From Mycolicibacter sp. MU0083 (lineage in GTDB: Bacteria > Actinomycetota > Actinomycetes > Mycobacteriales > Mycobacteriaceae): a DNA stretch of 64,000 bases. How positions within the stretch are numbered: position 1 is the first letter of the stretch; the number at the start of each line of letters is the position of its first letter. The translations under genes were made by a program, and so were the position numbers. Under the pieces are notes generated by a model. The model did not search any database. It was not told where the DNA came from and worked only from the letters and a program-made list of their open reading frames with translations. The DNA lies in the NCBI RefSeq assembly GCF_963378075.1, contig NZ_OY726394.1, positions 992,001-1,056,000 on the forward strand. Reading direction: 5' to 3'. This document shows, one piece after another, positions 57,611 to 64,000 of this stretch.

Positions 57611-58871
57611 CGCTGGGTCCTCCAAGAAGTCGTCCTCCAAGAAGTCGTCCTTCACTCGTCGCCGCGATCGCCCCGTCGGCCACCCGGATCCGCAGCCGGG
57701 TTCCGGCCGCGGCATCCTCGACCGACCGCAGTACCTGCGGCCCCTGGGCGCCGACGGCCTGGACGACCGCGTAGCCGCGCGCCAACGTCGCGGCCGGGCC
57801 CAGGGTAGCCAGCCGTGCCGACAGGTGCCCGATGCGTTCGGTCTGCACCGCGATCACCCGCTCGATGTCGCGGCGCACCGTGGCCAGGGCGCGCTGCACC
57901 TGCTCGCCGCGCTCGTCGAGGGCACGCAACGGGTCGGCCAACACCGGGCGGCTGCGGAGTTGCGCGAGCACCCGATCCTCGCGCACCACCCAGTTACGCA
58001 CGGCCTGGGCGCTGCGGCGGCGCAGATCGTCGACCAGTGCCTGCTCGGCGGCCGCATCCGGGACGATCTTCTTCGCCGCATCGGTGGGGGTGGCCGCCCG
58101 CAGGTCGGCGACCAGATCGGACAGCGGATTGTCCGGTTCGTGGCCGATCGCGCTGACCACCGGGGTGCGGCAGGCGGCGATCTCCCGGCACAGCGTCTCG
58201 TCGGAGAACGGCAGCAGATCCTCGACGCTGCCACCGCCACGGGCCACCACGATCACCTCGACGTCCGGGTCGGCGTCGAGGTCGCGCAGCGCCGCGACGA
58301 TCTGGGCCACCGCGGTCGGTCCCTGCACCGCGGTGTTGCGCACCGCGAACCGCACTGCGGGCCAGCGGGCGCCGGCCACCGTCATGACATCGCGTTCGGC
58401 GGCGCTGGCCCGACCGGTGATCAGGCCGATGGTGGCCGGCAGGAACGGCAGCGGCCGTTTGAGCCGCGGATCGAACAACCCTTCGGCATCCAGCAGCCGC
58501 CGGAGTCGCTCGATGCGGGCGAGCAGTTCGCCGATACCCACGGCGCGGATCTCGGACAGGCGCAGCGAGAAGGTTCCCCGGCCGGTGTAGAAGTTCGGCT
58601 TGCCGCGGACCACCACCTGGGTGCCCTCGATCAGCTTGACCGGTGCCCCGGTCACCATCTCGGGAGTGCACGTCACGGTCAGCGACATGTCCGCGGCGGG
58701 ATCGCGCAGCACCATGAACGCCGTCCGGGTACCCGGCCGCAGGGTGATCTGGGTCAGCTGGCCTTCCACCCACACCGAACCCAGCCGATCGATCCATCCC
58801 TTGATCCGGGTGGCGACGGCACGGACCGGAAACGGGTTCTCGGCGGACTCACCCGCCCCGGGGGCGGTCAC
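57600..58871 (-). CDS. xseA: Exodeoxyribonuclease VII large subunit XseA
   Basis: 423 aa. The N-terminal OB fold spans residues about 10-105 ([21 protein letters not shown]). The catalytic region includes [33 protein letters not shown] and [23 protein letters not shown] coiled-coil C-terminus follows. The last residues contain a duplicated RLLGG from a tandem 15-bp repeat at 57618-57647. GTG start overlaps the upstream stop (GTGA). Confidence 0.95.
   Translation of the reverse strand: MTAPGAGESAENPFPVRAVATRIKGWIDRLGSVWVEGQLTQITLRPGTRTAFMVLRDPAADMSLTVTCTPEMVTGAPVKLIEGTQVVVRGKPNFYTGRGTFSLRLSEIRAVGIGELLARIERLRRLLDAEGLFDPRLKRPLPFLPATIGLITGRASAAERDVMTVAGARWPAVRFAVRNTAVQGPTAVAQIVAALRDLDADPDVEVIVVARGGGSVEDLLPFSDETLCREIAACRTPVVSAIGHEPDNPLSDLVADLRAATPTDAAKKIVPDAAAEQALVDDLRRRSAQAVRNWVVREDRVLAQLRSRPVLADPLRALDERGEQVQRALATVRRDIERVIAVQTERIGHLSARLATLGPAATLARGYAVVQAVGAQGPQVLRSVEDAAAGTRLRIRVADGAIAATSEGRLLGGRLLGGPSDGS
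57618..57647. repeat. Tandem 15-bp duplication at the 3' end of xseA
   Basis: Two copies of TCCTCCAAGAAGTCG (plus-strand reading). In frame within xseA, they duplicate five codons (RLLGG) just before the overlap with xseB. Confidence 0.85.
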
Positions 58872-59449
58872 TTGGTGGTGGTGCGGGTGATCCTGTTGGC
58901 CAGCAGGGTCTGGAACGGCGCACGGGCCTTGGTGGCCTCTTCATAGGCGAGCAGGGTCTCGAGTTCGTCGAGGCTCAACGACGCCAGCCGGGCCCGCAAC
59001 TGGGCCAGGGTCAGCGAACCGTAGTTGAGTTCGTCGACCAGGTCGGGGACCTCCACCTCCGGGTCCGCGTCACTGCCACCGGTGGCACCGGTCGCGGCGG
59101 GCGGGGCGGCACCGTCCTCGCTGAACGAGTACAGGGCGAAGCGCCCGTCGCTGCGGGGGCCGGCGTCGGAATCGTCGAACACCGCACCGGTGACGCCGTC
59201 GTCGAGGTCCTCGTCGAAGGTGGCCCACTCCGGCTGCTCGTCCTTCGGTGGGAAGAGGGATTCCAGGGTGGTGTCGCCCTTGTTGACCAGGTCGGCGACG
59301 CCCTGCTGCCAGCGCATCACCGCGTGCGCGGCCTGACTGGCCAGCGTCATCGGGTAGGCCAGGATGGTTTGCGGCAGCTTCAGGGTCTCCTCGACCGCGA
59401 CGGTCGCCGCGCCGACCAGAAGCCGGACTCCAAAGGGTGCGTTTGCCAT
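58868..59449 (-). CDS. Lipid droplet-associated protein (Rv1109c-like)
   Basis: 193 aa. An amphipathic N-terminal half ([43 protein letters not shown]) could bind lipid surfaces. An acidic, Pro/Ala-rich middle and a helical C-terminus ([42 protein letters not shown]) follow. Annotated in mycobacteria as lipid droplet-associated; the molecular role is not known. First gene of the operon with xseA and xseB. Confidence 0.85.
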   Translation of the reverse strand: MANAPFGVRLLVGAATVAVEETLKLPQTILAYPMTLASQAAHAVMRWQQGVADLVNKGDTTLESLFPPKDEQPEWATFDEDLDDGVTGAVFDDSDAGPRSDGRFALYSFSEDGAAPPAATGATGGSDADPEVEVPDLVDELNYGSLTLAQLRARLASLSLDELETLLAYEEATKARAPFQTLLANRITRTTTK

Positions 59450-59545
59450 GGTCTCCAGACTGCCTTACCCGCCGGTCATCTCCAAGCATCGGGTCGCCCG
59501 GTGTGAGCTGGCGGTCCCGCGTCGGCAGACCGTAGGCTGGTTGCC

Positions 59546-60562
59546 ATGCCGCCGACCCTGGATATCAAGACCGCCGTCGATCCCGGGACGCCGGTCGCCG
59601 GTGCGCCTGCCGGTAAGCGGGTGCTGCTGGCCGAGCCGCGCGGATACTGCGCGGGCGTGGACCGTGCGGTCGAGACCGTGGAACGGGCGCTGGAGAAGCA
59701 CGGTGCACCCGTGTACGTCCGTCACGAGATCGTGCACAACAAGCATGTGGTGGACACCCTGACGAACAAGGGCGCGGTCTTCGTACACGAGACCGACGAG
59801 GTGCCCGAGGGTGCCATGGTGGTCTTCTCCGCCCACGGCGTGGCCCCGACCGTGCACGAATCGGCCGCCGACCGCGGTCTGCGGGTGATCGACGCGACCT
59901 GCCCGTTGGTGACCAAGGTGCACAACGAGGCCAAGCGCTTCGCCCGCGACGGGTACGACATCCTGCTGATCGGCCATGCCGGCCACGAAGAGGTCGTCGG
60001 GATCATCGGGGAAGCCCCCGACGACGTGCAGTTGGTCGACGGCTTGGATGCGGTGGCCGCGGTGACCGTCCGTGACGAGAACAAGGTGGTGTGGCTGTCG
60101 CAGACCACGCTCAGCGTCGACGAGACCATGCAGACCGTGGTGAAGCTGCGCGAGCGTTTCCCGAATCTGCAGGACCCGCCCAGCGACGACATCTGTTACG
60201 CCACGCAGAACCGGCAGACCGCGGTCAAGGCGATGGCCCCGGAATGTGAGCTGGTGATCGTGGTCGGATCGCGTAACTCCTCGAACTCCAACCGGCTGGT
60301 CGAGGTGGCGTTGGGGGCTGGCGCCACCGCTGCGCATCTGGTCGACTACGCCGACGACATCGACCCGGCCTGGTTGGCCCCCGAGGCCGGCCCGGTGCAG
60401 ACCATCGGCGTCACTTCCGGCGCCTCGGTGCCGGAGATTCTGGTGCGCGGTGTGTTGGAGCGGTTGGCCGAGTACGGCTACGGCACCGTGTTCCCGGTGG
60501 CCACGGCCAACGAGACCCTGGTGTTCGCACTGCCGCGGGAGATCCGGCCGGATCGCCGCTGA
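59546..60562 (+). CDS. ispH: 4-hydroxy-3-methylbut-2-enyl diphosphate reductase IspH (LytB2)
   Basis: 338 aa. The three [4Fe-4S] cysteines are Cys35 ([12 protein letters not shown]), Cys119 (DATCPLV) and Cys217 ([11 protein letters not shown]). The active-site HGV in [13 protein letters not shown] and the TxN/SSN segment [11 protein letters not shown] are present. It is the last MEP-pathway enzyme, giving IPP and DMAPP. TAGGCT ends 8 nt before ATG 59546, so leaderless. It supplies precursors for the Z-FPP synthase at 29238. Confidence 0.96.
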   Translation: MPPTLDIKTAVDPGTPVAGAPAGKRVLLAEPRGYCAGVDRAVETVERALEKHGAPVYVRHEIVHNKHVVDTLTNKGAVFVHETDEVPEGAMVVFSAHGVAPTVHESAADRGLRVIDATCPLVTKVHNEAKRFARDGYDILLIGHAGHEEVVGIIGEAPDDVQLVDGLDAVAAVTVRDENKVVWLSQTTLSVDETMQTVVKLRERFPNLQDPPSDDICYATQNRQTAVKAMAPECELVIVVGSRNSSNSNRLVEVALGAGATAAHLVDYADDIDPAWLAPEAGPVQTIGVTSGASVPEILVRGVLERLAEYGYGTVFPVATANETLVFALPREIRPDRR

Positions 60563-60572
60563 CGGTCGACCG

Positions 60573-62315
60573 TCAATCCTTGGTTCGCGAGTTCTCCGGC
60601 ACGTCCGCGTCGACGTCGATGTCGGCCAGGGCGATCCGCGCGCTCGTTGCGTGCTCGGAGAGCGGCCGCATGTGGTCCCAGCCGTCGATTATCAACGCCG
60701 GTCCCTCATCCCGGCTGTTGAACTCATCCAGGAAATACCCGAGGGTCTCGCTGGTCGTGTGATCGACCAGGGGCACACTCGAACTCAGGTGCACGTGCAC
60801 TGTCCGGGTTTCCGGCGGATACTGCCCCAACTCCCGAATCACGTGGAACAGGTTGAAACACACCAGGGCGCGATCGAGGTAGAGATGGTAAGTCCCTTCG
60901 TCGAAGTCCCGGCGCGACACCGGATTGCGGAACATGTTGAGGAAACGGCCGACGAGACTCGGCTTGGCGGAATCGGCGCGGTGGTGCAACGCGTGCCACA
61001 GGCCTTCCAGCCACAGATTCAGTACCAGTTTCACGGCGACGCCGGCGAGAAGGCCGACGAGCAGGTCCGTCGACAACGTCACGAGCAAAGTCACCGCGAA
61101 GACGACGAACTGCTCGCCCCCGACCTGCGTGACATGGCGCCAGACCGCGGGTTTGCACAGGTTGTAACCGATGAAGACCAGGACGGCGGCCAGCACCGCC
61201 AAGGGGACCATGTTGATCAGGTCGCTGAGCAGCAGTACGAACGTCAACAGGAAGCAGGCGTTGTAGAAGTTGGCCCATTGGGTGCGGCCTCCGCCCAGGA
61301 TGTTGGCCGTGCTCTTGACCATGCCGGGGATGATGGTCAGGCCACCGAGTGTGCTGGAGGCGATGTTGGACACGCCCATGGCCTGCAGGGTGCGATCCGG
61401 GTCGGAGCGCCGGCGGAACGGATCGATTTTGTCCACGGCTGCGATGGTGGCCAGGGACTCGGCTCCGTCGATCAAGACCAGGGTGATGACCACGTAGGAC
61501 AGCGCCAGCCATAGTTCGGGATGGGCGAACACCGTGCCGAACTGGGGCAGGACGATCCCATCCATCAGCGAATCGGGGACGTCGATCAGGTAGTCCTTGT
61601 CCAACTTCAGGATGAAGACGCTGGCGAGCGTGCCGGCGAAGAAAACCCAGACCGGTGGCGGCATCACCTTCAGCAGTCGCCCGGGTAGCACCGTCAGCAT
61701 GAACAACCCTGCCAGGCAGCCGATCCCCAGGGTGAAGACCTGTAGATTCATCGACCCGATGTGGCTGGGGACTTCGGTGATGATGGCCCAGAAATCGCGG
61801 CCCTCGAACGGCACGCCCATGAACAGCGGGATCTGCTTGGCGATGATCATCAGGCCGATCGCGGCCAGCATGCCCTGAATGGCCGCGGCCGGGAAGATGG
61901 CGCTCAGGCGGGCCACCTTCAACTTGGCGAGGATGAACTGCACGACACCGGCAAAGGCGATGGCAACCAGGATCAGCGGGTAACCCACCGCAAGCAACTC
62001 GTCTTGCGGTGCATCCTCGCCCAGGCGAATCTGCCCCAGGGTGATCATGCCGGCGAACAGGACCGGCGCCAGTCCCGCCGCCGGGCCGCTGATGGTCACA
62101 TACGAGCCGCCTAGAAAGGGCAGGACGAAACCGGCGATGATCGCCGACACGATCCCGCAGATGGGCGGCGCGCCCGACGTGATCGCGATACCCATCGAGA
62201 ACGGCAGCGAGATCATCGCCACGGTGAAGCCCGACCGGAGGTCGTAGCGCCAGTGTTTGAGGCCGGCTAAGCCGTTGTGCGGCTTTTCGGTCGGCATGGT
62301 CGAGATCTGTTGCAT
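60573..62315 (-). CDS. SulP family inorganic anion transporter
   Basis: 580 aa with about 11-12 membrane helices. SulP motif GSYVTISGPAAGLAPVLFAGM at about 68-88 and LIDGAESLATIAAVDKIDPFRRR. The C-terminal about 120 residues are a STAS-like domain (YLDRALVCFNLFHVIREL, VHVHLSSSVPLVDHTTSETL). Predicted sulfate or bicarbonate symporter. In BicA-like and Rv1707-type members the substrate is often bicarbonate or other anions. ATG 62297 is an alternative start. A G-rich tract lies upstream. Confidence 0.9.
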   Translation of the reverse strand: MQQISTMPTEKPHNGLAGLKHWRYDLRSGFTVAMISLPFSMGIAITSGAPPICGIVSAIIAGFVLPFLGGSYVTISGPAAGLAPVLFAGMITLGQIRLGEDAPQDELLAVGYPLILVAIAFAGVVQFILAKLKVARLSAIFPAAAIQGMLAAIGLMIIAKQIPLFMGVPFEGRDFWAIITEVPSHIGSMNLQVFTLGIGCLAGLFMLTVLPGRLLKVMPPPVWVFFAGTLASVFILKLDKDYLIDVPDSLMDGIVLPQFGTVFAHPELWLALSYVVITLVLIDGAESLATIAAVDKIDPFRRRSDPDRTLQAMGVSNIASSTLGGLTIIPGMVKSTANILGGGRTQWANFYNACFLLTFVLLLSDLINMVPLAVLAAVLVFIGYNLCKPAVWRHVTQVGGEQFVVFAVTLLVTLSTDLLVGLLAGVAVKLVLNLWLEGLWHALHHRADSAKPSLVGRFLNMFRNPVSRRDFDEGTYHLYLDRALVCFNLFHVIRELGQYPPETRTVHVHLSSSVPLVDHTTSETLGYFLDEFNSRDEGPALIIDGWDHMRPLSEHATSARIALADIDVDADVPENSRTKD

Positions 62316-62817
62316 GGATCGGCTCTCTCGGCAGCGGCTTAAAACTGTTGGGGTGATGCGCTGCGAAGTCGCGCAGCATCAATCCGACTTCATAACGGGA
62401 GGGGGATATACGGGGCGGGGGGCGGACAAATCGCATCGTAGCCCTTGCAACGAAATGCGCGACTTGAACCGCAGTCACAATAAAATTTGCGCTGTGGTAA
62501 CGGTCGAATTATCGGGGTCGGTACGACGATCGGCCCGGCCCGGCCCGTGCCGGCCCGGGCGGCTCTCGCGCAGCTGTGCCGGTCCGACCTGCAGTTATCG
62601 GCCGTCATGGCCGGTTCGCGTGCAGTCCTCGGGGAACCTCTGCGTGCGGCGGAGTTGTGATTCGCAAATTCACAGTAAGTTGACAGGTGTATTTCAGTAA
62701 ATGCGCAGTATTTGGGTTCGGCATGGAATTTTTCTGTCGTCTCAACACCATGGAAATCCCCGATTGATTGGTGCGGCGGGGCGTCGGTCGATGCAAGCGT
62801 GGCGGAAGGCGGCTTGG
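62316..62817. other. Gene-free region upstream of sulP, with a G-quadruplex-like tract
   Basis: About 500 bp lacking a credible ORF. It contains a GATGCGCTGC...GCAGCATC hairpin near 62356-62380, a plus-strand G tract at 62397-62422 (runs of 3, 5, 4 and 6 G), a GC-rich patch near 62530-62570 made of CGGCC repeats, and a TTGACA near 62680 in an AT-rich segment. The sulP promoter is presumably in the first 120 bp. Nothing else is clear. Confidence 0.45.
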
Positions 62818-63930
62818 CTAGATGTCGAACTCCCAGGAGTCGAATTCTTCGCGCGATGAGTGGGCGCGGGGACGCGGGGCCGCATCGGATTCAGCCCCCG
62901 CGGCTCTGCGGTAACGAACCTGCGAGACCGGGTGGCGCCGCGGCAGCCCTTCGGCCACCTCGTCGGGCCGATAGCCGCGGGTGCGCGGATCCCGATGCGG
63001 TCTGGGCATCGGTTCTGCGGCGCGCGGCGCATCGGGTGACGGACGCGGACGTCGTCGCGGCTGATCCTGCCATTCCGGGGCGGGACGTCGTCGCGGTTGG
63101 TGCTCGTCGCGTACTTCCGGTGCCGGGCGTCGTCGGCGCTGAGGCGGATCCTGGCGGGTGCCGGCCGGCGGCCGGCGGCGGGGACGCGGGGCTTCCTGGT
63201 CGTCCATCTGTGGACGGACGTGCCGGGAGCGCGTCGGCGCCGCTCCGTTCGTCGCCCCGCGATGTCCGGTGGGGCGGTTGCGGGTTCGCGAACCGGCCTC
63301 TCGTGCGGCACGCCGGGCTTCGGCGGTGGCGCGGCGTGGGCGCTCGCCGGACCGCGGCGGGCGCGAAGCCGGCCGTTCGACCGCGTGGGCCGGATTGCGG
63401 TTCAGCGCCGAGTTGACCAGGGCGACGAGCTTGCCGACGAACGCCGGCGGGTTCGCGGTGCCCGGCTTCTCGGTCACCCGCTTCTGCACCCCGCCGTCCA
63501 GCATGCCCAGATACCAGCGGACCATCCCGATCAGCAGCACCGCCGCGGCGGTGAACAACATCAGCGGGAATCGTTCGATCAGCGGATAACCGCAGTTGAT
63601 GGCGATGTTCTTGAGCCCGGGGAAGCCGGCGCCGTGGAACACCCAGTACGCGGCGGGCACGCTGACGAACAGGATCAACGGGGGCTGGACCACCGTCGCG
63701 AACACCGCCGACTGCTGGACCATGAGCACCGCCGCAACGCAGCCGACCGCATAGAGGGCGGCGAAGACGACGGTCAGTTCCTTGTCGCCCGAGCCGGCGT
63801 CGAACGCCACCCCGATCGCTGTTGAGATGACCGCCACCGCTACGGCGCTCCACCACGGCAAGCCGTTGATGTTCGGCAAAATAGAACGGTGGTCAGCCGC
63901 CACTGCCGACTTCTCGCGCGCTACTGCCAC
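62818..63930 (-). CDS. Membrane protein with long Arg/Pro-rich tail, DUF6542-like (Rv1111c-like)
   Basis: 370 aa from GTG 63930. Four hydrophobic helices in residues about 20-150 (WWSAVAVAVISTAIGVAF, VVFAALYAVGCVAAVLMV, PPLILFVSVPAAYWVF, FPLMLFTAAAVLLIGMV) match the DUF6542 membrane domain. The C-terminal about 180 residues are dominated by Arg, Pro and Asp/Glu and are probably disordered. Following ispH/sulP, this is the Rv1111c position. TACCGT (63937-63942 on the reverse strand) ends 7 nt before the GTG, favouring this start over the one near 63999. Function unknown. Confidence 0.8.
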   Translation of the reverse strand: MAVAREKSAVAADHRSILPNINGLPWWSAVAVAVISTAIGVAFDAGSGDKELTVVFAALYAVGCVAAVLMVQQSAVFATVVQPPLILFVSVPAAYWVFHGAGFPGLKNIAINCGYPLIERFPLMLFTAAAVLLIGMVRWYLGMLDGGVQKRVTEKPGTANPPAFVGKLVALVNSALNRNPAHAVERPASRPPRSGERPRRATAEARRAAREAGSRTRNRPTGHRGATNGAAPTRSRHVRPQMDDQEAPRPRRRPPAGTRQDPPQRRRRPAPEVRDEHQPRRRPAPEWQDQPRRRPRPSPDAPRAAEPMPRPHRDPRTRGYRPDEVAEGLPRRHPVSQVRYRRAAGAESDAAPRPRAHSSREEFDSWEFDI

Positions 63931-64000
63931 ACACTGACGGTACCGGCTGGCGACGGCGGGTGCGCACGGCGGCACGCGCAGCGATCTAGACTTGGTCACT

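Overview
The window is chromosomal DNA from a Mycobacterium. Three things point there: the high GC with strong G/C third-position bias, the gene families (PPE, PGRS, DUF732, mycothiol amidase mca, FadD/EchA/FadA sets, DUF222-HNH), and a gene order that, from memory, follows M. tuberculosis H37Rv from about Rv1057 to Rv1111c. The species cannot be fixed from the sequence alone. Many genes carry a TAnnnT -10 box whose last T lies 7-9 nt before the start codon, the layout of leaderless mycobacterial transcripts.

Layout. 1-1.6 kb: a secreted DUF732 protein, a toxin-antitoxin-like pair and a tRNA-Leu(UAA). 2.2-9.1 kb: a Rv1057-like beta-propeller, fadD14 with a reductase, two convergent patatin-like lipases, then a cysteine dioxygenase-rhodanese operon preceded by a tiny Cys-Cys-Cys leader ORF. 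9.1-20.8 kb: lipid metabolism (Abhydrolase_9, echA8, echA9, fadA3, SGNH hydrolase, lipU), a Bax inhibitor-like protein, and the reverse-transsulfuration operon cysM2-pra-metB, in which pra looks frameshifted. 20.8-23.1 kb: greA, DUF4307, mca and a small membrane protein. 23.3-25.9 kb: an insertion relative to H37Rv with DUF732, a lone PPE-SVP gene and a PstS-like lipoprotein. 26-39.4 kb: conserved block (DUF255/thioredoxin, hemolysin III, short-chain Z-FPP synthase, coaA, DUF885, glyA1, desA2, a phoAT candidate with phoH2, and a NodB deacetylase lipoprotein).

39.5-50.9 kb is an accessory island: a PucR-type regulator, an IS256-family element, a PGRS protein with a signal peptide but no PE domain, an alkylsulfatase, a DUF222-HNH gene, an MpaB/DUF2236 oxygenase with a TetR regulator and palindromic promoter, and an MFS permease. 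The IS carries an 8-bp target duplication and sits in codons 3-5 of the PGRS gene. The original ATG is stranded 1.4 kb upstream, and the IS end supplies an in-frame GTG.

51-64 kb returns to the conserved backbone: fum, glpX, DUF4245, an AI-2E-type protein, two SDR proteins (one the 3-beta-HSD homologue), xseB/xseA, a lipid-droplet-associated protein, ispH, then a SulP transporter and an Arg/Pro-rich membrane protein (Rv1111c-like).
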